Shown here: positions 11,727-21,299 of the stretch, in pieces | How the letters are laid out: each line of letters starts with the position of its first letter | Position numbering within the stretch: position 1 is the stretch's first letter | DNA from: Enoplolaimus lenunculus | Taxonomy: Eukaryota; Nematoda; Enoplea; Enoplida; Thoracostomopsidae | Length of the DNA stretch: 64,000 bases | Direction of reading: 5' to 3' | NCBI GenBank assembly: GCA_030248215.1 | Contig: JASANG010000993.1 | Location: forward strand, 123,702 to 187,701 | Notes under the pieces: generated by a model | Databases searched by the model: none | Told to the model about the DNA's origin: nothing | Seen by the model: only the letters and a program-made list of their open reading frames with translations | Translations under genes and position numbers: made by a program

Positions 11727-11949
11727 GCATAACTGTGTAAAGTATATTTTGTTCATTGCACTGTTCCGCTCCGCGGTTTCTTGTTTTGACCAGTGTCAAA
11801 ATATATTGCCTGTTAGTTTGTAGGATGCAACCGGAGGTGAAAAATACCAGATCCGGAGCCGGAAGTGAACAAAAGTAGCCGGAACCGGAGATGATGCCGC
11901 AGGTGAGGTGAAATCAGGTCGTTGAAATGATATTTAACTTGTTAATTTT

Positions 11950-12720
11950 AGCAAATATCTGCTATGTGTTGTTAAATCGTTCCATTGGAATTTTCTAGTT
12001 TTCCCATTTTGCAAACAAAACCTATGCTTTAGATTTTCCCTTATGTGTTGTTAAATCGTTCCATTGGAATTTTCTACTTTTCCCATTTTGCAAACAAAAC
12101 CTATGCTTTAGATTTTCCCTTATGTGTTGTTAAATCGTTCCATTGGAATTTTCTACTTTTCCCATTTTGCAAACAAAACCTATGCTTTAGATTTTCCCTT
12201 CCAACCAAGGGGAAATCTAGACGTAGAAATTTTCCACTTTTCCCGTTTTAAAAACAAAACCACTGCTTCAGAATTTTCATACCAACCCAGGGTAAATTTA
12301 GGCGTTTAAATTTTCCACTTTTCCCGTTTTCCAACCAAAACCTATGCTTCAAATTTTCCCTACCAACCCAGGAATAATGTAAGCTTTTAAAATTTCCACT
12401 TTTCCCGTTTTGCAAACAAACTTTTACACTACAGATTTTCCCTACCAACCACGGGAAAATCAAGGCGTTCAAATTTTTCACTTGTCCCGTTTTCCAATCA
12501 AAACCTATGCTTCAAATTTTCCCTACCAACTCAGGAATAATGTAAGCTTTTAAATTTTCCACTTTTCCCGTTTTCCAACCAAACTTTACACTACAGATTT
12601 TCCCTACCGAACCAGGGAATATGCAGGCTTATGAATTTTCCACTTTTCCACAGCAAAACCTATGCCCGCGATTTTTCCTACCAACCAGTGAAAAATTAGG
12701 TCGTCATACAGGAGTGGCTG
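11950..12720. repeat. Right arm minisatellite of fold-back element (inverted), with a recent triplication
   Basis: This is the reverse complement of the left-arm unit (AATTTTCCACTTTTCCCGTT, TTCCAACCAAAACCTATGC, TTTTCCCTACCAACC). At about 11960-12200 an 81-bp unit starting TTATGTGTTGTTAAATCGTT occurs three times almost unchanged, which implies recent unequal exchange or slippage. Confidence 0.8.
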
Positions 12721-12808
12721 CGATGCACTCCTGGTCGTAAGTTTTCCACCCTGGAAAAGTGGAAGCCCCTGATCTATACATGGGCCTGCTTAGCTTAACA
12801 AAGGTTTA

Positions 12809-13056
12809 CACACAAAAAAGGTATTTCTGAATTTATTCAGAAAAGTGTTTTCTGTGGCAAATCTGAAAAGTTTTGCTGATATTTAAGACAGTTTTTCTAA
12901 AAATAACTGGAAAACGCTTATTTTCAGACTATATTTCAAAACGTTTTTTGAAAACATTTCTGTTATAACAGAAATACTTTTCAAGTGCACCTTGCTAATC
13001 ATATTTCTCAAATGTAAGAAATTTTTTCTTAAATATCAGAAATATTATTTTGAGAG
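12809..13056. mobile_element. TA-flanked MITE, family L, copy 1
   Basis: It begins CACACAAAAAAGGTATTTCT after TA, carries TCTGTTATAACAGAAATAC in the middle and ends AAATATCAGAAATATTATTT before GAGAGTA. The same sequence is inverted at 48340-48585, and a diverged copy lies at 40313-40575. TA flanks suggest a Tc1/mariner-type MITE. Confidence 0.65.
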
Positions 13057-13598
13057 TAGATAAGCTTTTTCTTAATCTAAGCCTAACCTCTAGCGTAAGC
13101 CCTATGGGATGGAGGTTCATAGTATGAACCTTTTTAGAGAATTTTATGAAAAATAACTTTTATTTGAAACATCTTGACGCGCTGAGTTTAGCAGTACCAT
13201 TTTTAGGTCTACAGAGGCACGGGTTTGTATGTACCTTTTGAATTTTAACCTTTTTACGATACAAAAAGTGGCCCAAAAGATGTACAACCGCGTTCCAACA
13301 TTGTACAACGAATAACCCTGGTAAAACAGATATTTTACAAATATGTGACTGCTATCCGTGAAAACATGCGCATGTTTGTGCTATGATGTTGTGAACCACG
13401 AGTTTTTACTCGTTTGTCATGCGGCTATAGACACTTTTGAACCCATTTCGCCGAGATTAAGGCTTCAAATGTAAATACTTTTCGTGAAATTTCAAAAACA
13501 AAAACACTGCCTTTATCTCCGTTTTGTAAATTTAAAAACCTTTGATATTTAATTACACCAACTTATTACAACTATGAATATGATATGATAAATATAAG

Positions 13599-13751
13599 GG
13601 CCAATGTTTACTTTAATCCGCGTTCAGGTTTCTGGTGGGTCTATAAAAGACTAGGTTTAGATTCTAGATTACATTTTTTGCTTAGGCTTAGGCTTAGGCT
13701 TAGGAATACGCCTAATAAACTGCAGTTACGCTCCTTAAAGTAACATTAGCC
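13599..13751. mobile_element. TTAGGC-carrying TIR element (subfamily B)
   Basis: Perfect 8-bp duplication AATATAAG (13591-13598 and 13752-13759). The ends are GGCCAATGTTTACTTTAATC and CTCCTTAAAGTAACATTAGC plus C. The inside has four TTAGGC hexamers followed by GGAATACGCC. Confidence 0.85.
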
Positions 13752-13882
13752 AATATAAGTGAGCTTAGCCGATCTGTTTATCCGAAAATATTGTTAGGTT
13801 TGTTCAATCCACTATTATTTGATTTTTTTTCAATCTGTATTATAAATGTTACCTCACATGTTAATTACATTTTGCCTAACAA

Positions 13883-13902
13883 TAAATAAATAAATAAATA
13901 AA

Positions 13903-13946
<44 letters not shown>

Positions 13947-13990
13947 ACAAATAAATAAATAAAGAAATAAATAAATAAAGAAATAAATCT
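13883..13990. repeat. (AAAT)n microsatellite
   Basis: About 25 AAAT tetramers with a few AAAC and AAAG variants. Confidence 0.95.
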
Positions 13991-13992
13991 AT

Positions 13993-14313
13993 AGAACCTG
14001 CCGGTTTTCATTTATTTTCCAATGGCGTCCTGATTCCATAGTTTCGCCGCTTAAGGCCGTCGGCCAAGAATATATTCAACAGCGAGTGTCTCAAGATAAT
14101 TTGAAGCGATTTGTTCCTAAAACTAATTCCGTTGATGATATCAGCATCAACACACACTGGGCGTTTATTTTAAGGACTGACTGGATGGCGCTGAGTCCCA
14201 AATATTTTTCCAAGTCATGCTTCGAGTTCTTTAGAACCAACAAATTTCATTTGTACAGTAGTCGTTTAAAACTGTTTTTTACTAAGTTCGTCAGATCTCA
14301 CGCTATTTTCTAA
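13993..14313 (+). CDS. Open segment of unknown identity, possible exon
   Basis: One frame is open from just after the AAAT run to a TAA at 14311-14313, reading through IVSPLKAVGQEYIQQ, DNLKRFVPKTNSVDD and THWAFILRTDWMALS. Codon use looks coding-like and the composition is not repetitive, unlike neighbouring frames. A CTATAG acceptor-like site lies just upstream and there is no good ATG. I do not recognise the family. It could be a terminal exon or an old element relic. Confidence 0.3.
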   Translation, partial: RTCRFSFIFQWRPDSIVSPLKAVGQEYIQQRVSQDNLKRFVPKTNSVDDISINTHWAFILRTDWMALSPKYFSKSCFEFFRTNKFHLYSSRLKLFFTKFVRSHAIF

Positions 14314-14416
14314 GCTTGCACAAATAAATTCTTGTCATTGTCGTTAAAGCGGTGCTTATGCTTAAACTTTAGTATAATGGTTAAACTAGAAAATGTTTAT
14401 TATCTGGTGACTGTTT

Positions 14417-14614
14417 ATGTTTTTCAAAGCGACCTTAATATCTAAGCGTAGGCCGGGCCATTGTCAGGAATTTTTTTTCTCACCTCATTTCAACCCAAAT
14501 GATGTGACTTATAAAATGAGTGAAAGTATTTACTCAAATTTAGCAGTTGTTTGCGAGTGTAGCGCAAACACAACTGATTTTCAAAAATGTTCGAATTTCA
14601 AAATAAAATTTTAA
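14417..14614 (+). CDS. Small hypothetical reading frame
   Basis: A 65-residue frame opening with ATG and ending in TAA. The C-terminal half holds three cysteines (VVCECSANTTDFQKCSNF). It has no signal peptide and no recognisable domain. It could be a short exon of the preceding segment or chance. Confidence 0.15.
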   Translation: MFFKATLISKRRPGHCQEFFFSPHFNPNDVTYKMSESIYSNLAVVCECSANTTDFQKCSNFKIKF

Positions 14615-15140
14615 AATAAACAATTTGATTCATGTTTTTGCGTTGTGATTTTGTAAACAAAACAAACGAATATTGGCCGCTTCAGAGAGACGCTGACCGT
14701 GAAATTTGACATTATCCTGTTGTCACAGTTGAGTCAATTATTTAATAGATGAACACAGATTTGATATCGCCGCAACGCAGTTCAGGATTCCTTGTTCGAG
14801 AGGGTCACAGCCTTAAGAGATATTTTTTTTGCTTTTAGATTCCCGAAAGTTAAAGTATGCTTAATAGCGCAGTTTTTGTCTTAGCAACACTTATCTTCGT
14901 AGGGATAAATCTGTTTAGTTCGTCTTGTACGCCCCTGTTGCTTATGGACTTTATCTCTTTGATCGAGTATTTTAGAACTCTTGATTTTTTAGGGATTTAT
15001 GAGATTTGATATTAATGACTAAACCGGTACCTGGTACCGTCTACGGGGTCGGTTCATAATTTAAGACACACGACACCTTTGCAATCGAATTTTAGTTGCG
15101 ATTTTGTTTTCAAAAATTTCTTTTCCGATTTTGTCACATA

Positions 15141-17464
15141 ATGAAAATTTCAATTGTTTTCATTGCGTCGTGCGTTGCTTGGCTGTTAATGTTAGCGTTG
15201 GTCCGGGCTTCGAAACGAGTGGTAAGTCGTACAATATACAACTGGTCCATGTATATAGATCAGGGGCGGATTGCGTTTAGACTGGAATGCAAAGCTTTAG
15301 ATTAATATTTTGCTTTAGTATAGGCTTTAGGCTTTACCTTTAGGTATTGGCGGATCGTTACAATTAGTCTTAAGGCCCAGCGGTCAATGTTACTTTAAGG
15401 GGCGTGACAGTAGATTAAGCGTATTAATAAGGCTAAGCCTAAGCCTAAGCGTTGCAAGAATGTGTTCCTAAGCCTAAGCCTAAGCCTAAGCAAAAATATG
15501 TAATTTAGAATCTCAGCTTACTCTTTTATAGACCCACCAGTAACCTGGACGCCCCTTAAAGTAACATGGGCCGGCCCAGGCTTAGTCTTGCGAATATGCG
15601 TATCGTATATACGGTCCGGATCTGTAGGTACATTGTCCCATGAACCGCCTATACGTATTCTCAAATGTGTGTAGAACCTATCAGCAGTTATAGTAGAAAT
15701 AGGTCTTCAAGTAAGTGATGTTTGCAGTAACTGTGACTCTGAATCCTTAAACAAAAAATGGTCTAAATTCCGGAGCCGAAAACTGGTTTGAAAGTTAACA
15801 TCCATTCATCAATTGGGCTCGTGTTTTTAGATGTGTGTCTAGCTCCTATTACCGGTTAGTAAATAGATTTTCAAATCGAGTAAAAAGCGGCACCGATGAA
15901 TGTTAAATATGCATCACAAGTCAGACCAATCAAATGCAAAAACGTTCTTACGTTTAGGCTTAGGCTTAGGAATAAGATTAAAATGCAGTTCCGCCCCTGT
16001 TCGTTATATTCGCCCAATCTTTGAAGATCTTCATTGGTCGATTCGAAATTTACGCGTTCAATCACAAACTGGTGATATGTGCTACACACATTTGAGAATA
16101 CGGTCCTAGATCTATTGCTGGATTTTTAATTAAAATTATGTTCAACCTCCATAAATGCTAGCGGTAAAGCAATTATTGCACGATTCATATCAAACCACAT
16201 CCGTCAGGAAGTAGCAGTAAATTAAAAATAGCACATCCGGAAAGGGAAAAGTACCGAGTGTCACTACCGGAACCGGATACGGTGTAGGCGTTTGATTAGC
16301 GTTTAAGTTAAATGTAAACATTCCAATAGACAGATTTATACCAATAGCTAAGTTGGTACCTAAGCTCAAGCTAATAAGCTTTAGCGCAAATACTAGTGAA
16401 ATCTAAGCTTCAAGTTAGGCCAACTTTGATCGGCCATAATCATGGCGTACCAAGATATTCGTTTGCGTTGCCGATAAAAATCAATGTACAGGTTTCCGTT
16501 TCCGTTACAGAAATAACGGAAATTCGACTATTTTTACGCATCAATTTTGTTATTAAACTGGTATATATCTGACAATTCTGCAATTGTTCGAAATGAACTA
16601 AAAATGACGAAATTCATCCAAAATCTTTAAAATTTCGATGCATCCGACAATTTTTTCTGTGAAATTTTATAAGACAGCCCGGTGAAGATTTGCGCTCCAC
16701 GACAATTGTGTTGGCAGAAAAATAAAATCTTGGAAACTTTTCTACTTCAGTCTTCGTTTCCATTTCCACTCCCGTTATTTTAATCGCTATCCGTTTCTGT
16801 TTCCGTTATATTTACCATTCGTTTAAAACCTGGCCATAACACATTTAGTTTAAATTATCAAAGGACATAATTTGAACTATTTCAGAAACGCGGTGGGGAC
16901 TACGGTCATCACGGTGGCTACGACTACCACCCGTCGTATCATCATGACCATCATCACCACGGTGGTCACTATGGAAAACACCATGGTTACGGTCACAAAG
17001 ATCACTACGGTCACCATGGCCACCATGGTCACTATGGTCACAAAAAACACGGTTACCATGGCGACCATCATGGCTACGGTGGTCATCATGGGGGACATCA
17101 TCAAGGACACAAAAAATACTATCACGACGGTGGGAAACATCATGGCTACGGTCGAAGTTACGGGTATGAAAAGCATTATGGGAACGAATATAAAAGTCAC
17201 GGGGATCACCATGGTTACGGTCATAAGAAACACCATAGTGACCATCACCATGGCAACCATTATGGCCATAAAGATCATCATTACGGGCACAAAGATCACC
17301 ATTATGGGCACCATGGTGATCATCACGGATACGGGGGGCATAAAGGGTATGGACACCACGGCGATTATGGACATCATCATGGGGGACATCATGGCGGACA
17401 CCATGGAGGGTATGGAAATAATGGCTATGGACATGGCGGATACGGCCATGGAGGTTATCATTAA
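15141..17464 (+). CDS. Secreted His/Gly/Tyr-rich protein 1 (two exons)
   Basis: Exon 1 is 15141-15221 and exon 2 is 16886-17464 (stop TAA). Exon 1 codes a 27-residue start with a signal peptide (MKISIVFIASCVAWLLMLAL, then VRASKRV) and ends at a GTAAGT donor, phase 0. The acceptor is TATTTCAG followed by AAACGCGG. The junction reads KRV-KRGGDYGHHGGYDYH, a dibasic pair suited to propeptide removal. The rest is 192 residues built from GHHGHHGHYGHKKHGY-like repeats of His, Gly, Tyr and Lys with no cysteine. Total is 219 residues. The exon structure is shared with the genes at 41323-43217 and 48180-53677. Function is unknown; His/Gly/Tyr-rich secreted proteins elsewhere bind metals or form hardened structures, which is inference here. 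The exon 2 frame is chosen over other open frames because it begins at the shared splice site and has a conserved ending, GGYH-stop. Confidence 0.75.
15245..15330. mobile_element. Truncated TTAGGC element (subfamily A end)
   Basis: GTCCATGTATATAGATCAGG followed by GGCGGA and AAGCTTTAGATTAATATTTT matches the left part of subfamily A. The right end is missing. It lies in the intron of HGY gene 1. Confidence 0.5.
15382..15572. mobile_element. TTAGGC-carrying TIR element (subfamily B)
   Basis: The 8-bp duplication has one mismatch (GGCCCAGC at 15374-15381, GGCCCAGG at 15573-15580). The ends are GGTCAATGTTACTTTAAGGG and CCCTTAAAGTAACATGGGCC, a 20-base inverted repeat with two mismatches. Two blocks of CCTAAG repeats are separated by GCGTTGCAAGAATGTGTTCC. 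It is in the intron of HGY gene 1. Confidence 0.85.
15651..16102. mobile_element. TIR element, family H, copy 2, containing a TTAGGC element fragment
   Basis: The ends are GTATTCTCAAATGTGTGTAG and CTACACACATTTGAGAATAC, a perfect 20-base inverted repeat. At 15940-16005 lies a piece of a subfamily A element (TTAGGCTTAGGCTTAGGAAT, then GTTCCGCCCCTGTTC). A TTACCGGTTAGTAAATAG motif near the left and CACAAACTGGTGATATGTG near the right are typical of this family. Confidence 0.7.
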
Positions 17465-17667
17465 CAGAGACGTGTAATCTTATGCTTGTATTTAACTCCC
17501 GTAGCCAGCTTACCTTGCTCAGGAGGAGGGGTTAAAAAATTTTCAGGAGGGGCATTCAAGGGTTTCCAATGAGTTATAAGCAGGGTTGAAAATTTTCTGC
17601 TGGGGCCAAAACTTTTCCACGGGCAGCCAAGCCCCCGTTTACCCCCTCCCTTGGCTACGGGCCCGTT

Positions 17668-17851
17668 GTATTCTCAAATATGAGTCGAACCTATCATCAG
17701 TGTAAGTAAGCATTCGAACAACCCACCTGTCGACATCTGTTGATGCGAAATTATATATCAATTGGTGCGGTAGTTCAGATAAAAGTATTGAGGAAGTTGT
17801 AAGGTATAAATCACTACTTGGCGATAGTTGCTACCCATATTCGTGAATACG
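17668..17851. mobile_element. TIR element, family H, short copy
   Basis: The left end TATTCTCAAATATGAGTCGA is paired with TACCCATATTCGTGAATACG on the right. It is diverged and starts about 200 bases after HGY gene 1. Confidence 0.45.
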
Positions 17852-17905
17852 GGTACGTGAGTTAATACGAAAAATACATTTGATGTACGATATACAAAGC
17901 TTTTA

Positions 17906-18157
17906 TTAACCACTTCTCACATAGAGTTGACTATGAGCAACTTTAATCTGCATAAACCAACACTCAATGTGCAGTCTGTGCTATACAGTGGTGCTAAATG
18001 TCTACAAGACATGAGAGCCCGGTCATGCCCGTGCGTCAAGCTTGTACAGCTAAGTGGCTATAGTAAAACACCTTTCACTCGTGAGGCTGTGATTTGAATT
18101 TCAGTCTCAAATAAGTTCTTGCACGTAATAGTAAATATTTATGTGAGAAAGTGTTAA
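17906..18157. mobile_element. TIR element with tRNA-like interior, family G, copy 1
   Basis: The left end is TTAACCACTTCTCACATAGA and the right end ATGTGAGAAAGTGTTAA. The centre has TACAGCTAAGTGGCTATAG (A-box like) and TGTGATTTGAATTTCAG (a poor B-box). Compare 22038-22308. Confidence 0.55.
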
Positions 18158-18164
18158 TTACCAC

Positions 18165-18463
18165 GGCCAATGTAAAGAACAGGGGCGGAACCGTATTATA
18201 AGCATATTCCTAATGGGACATCCACGTTATAATGCGCGCGCTGATGTAAAAATTTGTCCAACCACCCGGTAGGGATCTGTGTACAAATTGAAGCTGCAAC
18301 TAGAATGTACGTACAAATTTGTGCGGTACGTAGACACTAAACGTGGATGTTCCATAACCCTAAGCCTAAGCCTAAGCCAAGCAAAGAAATTAGTCTAAAG
18401 GTTAAACCTGCTCTCTTTGTAATCCCACAGAAAAACGTTCCGCCCCATATCTTTACATGGGCC
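18165..18463. mobile_element. TTAGGC-carrying TIR element (subfamily A) interrupted by a nested MITE
   Basis: The ends are GGCCAATGTAAAGAACAGGG and ATCTTTACATGGGCC. The AAGCATATTCC / TAAGCCTAAGCC interior is split by the insertion at 18214-18354. No clear 8-bp duplication is left. Confidence 0.75.
18214..18354. mobile_element. Harbinger-like MITE (3-bp TAA target duplication)
   Basis: A 141-bp insertion flanked by TAA (18211-18213 and 18355-18357). The ends are TGGGACATCCACGTTATAAT and (reverse complement) TGGAACATCCACGTTTAGTG. A related 527-bp element at 59631-60157 has TGA duplications. 3-bp duplications with TGG ends fit PIF/Harbinger-type elements. Confidence 0.7.
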
Positions 18464-18911
18464 CCGAAACCCGTTAATAATCGCTGGACAGAAGCAATGT
18501 ACTGCACCCATTCTGTATGTCAACTAAAATGGAGTTCAGTGCACAATACATCTGAATTACCATATTTATATTCTAAACTTTGAGTTTTCTTTAATGATGT
18601 TGTATTGGACAAGACCGAAACTTTTTGGTGTCGATCAGATGCCATATAGGTAAAGTTATATACTCCTGTCTGCAAGTATTAATGATCGACTCTTGTTTGT
18701 ATCATTACCAAGAGTTGTTAATTCACTCTTGTAACTAGAGTACTTACACAACTTCCAAAAACACGAGTGGCATGAAAAAATAGCATCGTTTGTTGTGTTT
18801 TGTCCATACCCCGCACCATTTTTTTTGGGGGGGGTGACCCAATATATGCAAAACATAGCTAAAATGGGAAATGATTAAAAGCTTAAATTAAGCATATAAA
18901 ACTGACACTGG

Positions 18912-19089
18912 CTTGGTTTCTGAAACCCTACTTAAGTGTAATGCTTAGGCTTAGGCTTAGTCTTATTAATATGTATATAATTACAGAGAGATCATCCACT
19001 CTTGGTTTCTGAAACCCTACTTAAGTGTAATGCTTAGGCTTAGGCTTAGTCTTATTAATATGTATATAATTACAGAGAGATCATCCACT
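18912..19089. repeat. 89-bp tandem duplication containing TTAGGC and a family C end
   Basis: Two consecutive, essentially identical copies start CTTGGTTTCTGAAACCCTAC, contain GCTTAGGCTTAGGCTTAGTC and end ATCATCCACT. It is recent. Confidence 0.9.
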
Positions 19090-19100
19090 CTTGCTGTTAA

Positions 19101-19417
19101 CAAGAGTGGATGATGCATACTTCAACAAGAGTATGCAACTGGACACATTCTATGCAGAAAAGAAAGTACCCGGCACGCGTTGTGTTTTTGCCCTGCCCCC
19201 ATTTATTTAGACGGAGCTACAACCGGTTCGAACCATGACACTTTATGTACGCGGCATCAAACATGCTCCCCTCATATTGTTATTTAGGGGTATTGATGTG
19301 ATAGCAACCCCTTTCTAAACAACGGGTGGGGAGTCGATCAAAAACGCAACGGCCGGTGGTACATTTTGCACCATGTGGACCCCAAAAAGTTTCACACTCT
19401 TGTATTATTCATTCTTG
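19101..19417. mobile_element. TIR element, family C, copy 1 (7-bp target duplication)
   Basis: The left end is CAAGAGTGGATGATGCATAC and the right end ATTATTCATTCTTG. Flanks are CTGTTAA and CTATTAA (6 of 7 match). A conserved inner inverted pair is GCACGCGTTGTGTTTTTGCC and AAAAACGCAACGG. Copy 2 is at 53715-54057. Confidence 0.65.
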
Positions 19418-19649
19418 CTATTAATAACTGACTATAGGTGCTATAACACAATTGCTAAATAGCATCAAACTGAAATAGATTCTGAATAAAAATTTCTTGG
19501 CTGCGATGTTATCAATTTTACAGTTTTTACTAAAAATAAACGTTTTGTTTTCTATATTTTCTAACACTTTTCTGGTCTAAGAATTAAAGCGATCATATTA
19601 AAGTGCGGACCCTTAGACACCGTTTATTTCTGTATCTACAACACGAGTG

Positions 19650-19900
19650 TAACTTGCGTACGATAACGCACGGTGACGGACGGTGCCGTACGGGTGACGG
19701 ACGGTGCCGTACGGGTGACGGACGGTGCCGTACGGGTGACGGACGGTGCCGTACGGGTGACGGACGGTGCCGTACGGGTGACGGACGGTGCCGTACGGGT
19801 GACGGACGGTGCCGTACGGGTGACGGACGGTGCCGTACGGGTGACGGACGGTGCCGTACGGGTGACGGACGGTGCCGTACGACGAGTATAGCGCAACTAT
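19650..19900. mobile_element. Family F element with 21-bp minisatellite (about 10 units)
   Basis: TGCGTACGATAACGCACGG is followed by about ten perfect 21-bp units (GTGACGGACGGTGCCGTACG plus G) and ends GAGTATAGCGCAACTATTA. Open frames in four registers (repeats such as VTDGAVR) follow from the 3n period and are not genes. Confidence 0.85.
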
Positions 19901-19984
19901 TAGCCGTTAACCTTTTCAATCATTATTATTGCTTATTTTATTTAAGGTCTAAATTCACAATATTATAATCCAAACCACAAACTT

Positions 19985-20150
19985 TTCGACGCGTTTACCA
20001 TCACTGCTCAGCTACAAAAAGTTCCTTAGACACTAAAGCGCAAACAGGTCTCTCGCGCAGTGGCAATGATTTTCACTGCGTCCAGTGCGCACTCGTAGTT
20101 TACTAAGACACTGCAATAGGTTGTGTATATTATTTTGTGTACACAGTTTG
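19985..20150. repeat. Possible degenerate family G fragment
   Basis: TTTACCATCACTGCTCAGCT resembles the reverse-strand A-box region of the element at 22038-22308. Nothing else clear is seen. Confidence 0.25.
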
Positions 20151-20370
20151 CAGTTATTTGATCACAAACTTTAATTTTGTATAATTAAAATCTATATATT
20201 AAAGCTTGAACGCACCACGTACGTATTTTGGGCAACTTTCCAGCGTTACTTTGTTTACAATAATTTCCTGTATAACACACGTGATTGTTCTATGAAAAGA
20301 AAATTTGCAAGAAAATTTTTGTGCTTTCGCTAACTTTTGCGCATTGCGCAAAGCTGGCAGACTATTTAAC

Positions 20371-20649
20371 TTAAATTGTCGATTTTTGACAAGTATTAAA
20401 ACACAATCCGGCAACGAATTCATTACAGCAGCCTTTGCGTTTAATTTCAAAATTACACTGGGATCCTGTTGGTTCGGCTATCGTTGTTGAACTACAAGAA
20501 TTTGGGCATCGGCCTCGAATAAACGCCGAATCGCAACCTTTACGACCGGTAGAAACTGTACATTGACCGAAAGTTGAGTCTGGTTCAGTTGACAATTTGC
20601 ACGGATTGACAGCGGTTGTTGTTGTTGTTGTCGATGTTGTTGTTGTTGC
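20371..20649 (-). CDS. Thr-rich, Cys-repeat terminal exon (probable 3' end of the astacin gene)
   Basis: Read on the minus strand, a GTTTTATAG acceptor is followed by a Thr tract (TTTTSTTTTTTAVNPC), then two four-cysteine repeats with spacing C-x8-C-x8-C-x3-C: CTVSTGRKGCDSAF then RGRCPNSC, and CNFEIKRKGCCNEFVAG then LCFNTC. The stop TGA is at 20371-20373. The GxC-xxx-C endings resemble ShK/SXC-type modules that commonly close nematode astacins after a Thr-rich linker, but the cysteine count (five per unit counting the extra ones) is not the standard six. It lies on the same strand as, and downstream of, the astacin exons. It could instead be a separate secreted protein. Confidence 0.6.
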   Translation of the reverse strand, partial: ATTTTSTTTTTTAVNPCKLSTEPDSTFGQCTVSTGRKGCDSAFIRGRCPNSCSSTTIAEPTGSQCNFEIKRKGCCNEFVAGLCFNTCQKSTI

Positions 20650-20689
20650 TATAAAACAAAAATAATAAATACAAACAGTATCCATTTTT

Positions 20690-20745
20690 TATACCGAATG
20701 AAACCGTTTCTCGCATGAATATTTTCTATTTCATCTGAAATTTCT
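20690..20745. mobile_element. Family G terminal fragment
   Basis: GAAACCGTTTCTCGCATGAA, TATTTTCTATTTCATCTGA is the left end of family G, cut by the family H copy that follows. Confidence 0.45.
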
Positions 20746-20747
20746 GA

Positions 20748-20900
20748 CCGTATTTTCAAATGTGTATAGCGACTATTCATCAAAATTTTTAGATTTACCT
20801 TTTTGTGCAAAATTTAACATTTTCAATCGCAACAGCTCGTGAGTTTGAAAACCTAATACTAAATGGTGATAGACGCCCGTACACATTTGAGAATATGAGC
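20748..20900. mobile_element. TIR element, family H, short copy
   Basis: The left end CCGTATTTTCAAATGTGTAT pairs with GTACACATTTGAGAATATG on the right. A GCAACAGCTCGTGAGTTTGA block, as in the 47531-48084 copy, lies before the right end. Confidence 0.6.
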
Positions 20901-21299
20901 CTTAATTTCAAACTACGACTGGAACACCGAATATTCAAACAAGAAGAGTTTTACATCGAAGCCTAAACTCAGACTTACTTAAAGTAATTAACCTGGCAGG
21001 CAAATTTCAAAACACCGTCAATTTGGCTGATGACCTGTTTTATATACTGGATGTGGCCCATTCATTAACATCAGTAAACCCTAATTAGAGTGCATAAATT
21101 CTCAATTATCTGTTAATTGTAGTGCATAAATGACTCCAGGACCAAGTAAAACTAAATACCAGTCCGTAAACGAATAACAGGGGGTACCCTGTGGAGAGGC
21201 CAAATAAATATCAGTCGTCCTACTTATTCGGGTCACTACAGTACTGTTTTGCCCCTGTTCTTTTGGCCCTGGATGTGACGTTTAAACATTATAACTTAC

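Larger units (their letters stand above)
9534..12786. mobile_element. 3.25 kb fold-back element with tandem-repeat inverted arms
   Basis: Perfect 8-bp duplication TGCTTAGC at 9526-9533 and 12787-12794. The outer ends are inverted copies: GGCCAATGTATGGCACAGGG on the left, and on the right, reverse-complemented, GGCCCATGTATAGATCAGGG, both followed by GCTTCCA and TTTTCCA, then GGTGGAAAACTTA and an AGGAGTGCATCGCAGCCAC-like block. The arms are long arrays of an 80-90 bp unit in opposite orientations. No coding sequence is visible, so it is non-autonomous. The outer 20 bases and the target-site length equal those of the TTAGGC elements, so the same transposase probably moves both. Confidence 0.85.

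Noticed and set aside
16877-17477. Met/Thr/Ile-rich frames on both strands over HGY exon 2
   Set aside because: They are shadows of the His/Gly/Tyr repeat frame, which alone starts at the shared splice acceptor and ends in the conserved GGYH-stop. The same applies at 41235-41931 and 53118-53732.
19593-19968. VTDGAVR and RTAPSVT repeat proteins
   Set aside because: A 21-bp minisatellite keeps frames open by its 3n period; there are no start, splice or domain features. Likewise 2637-2902 and 50776-51242.
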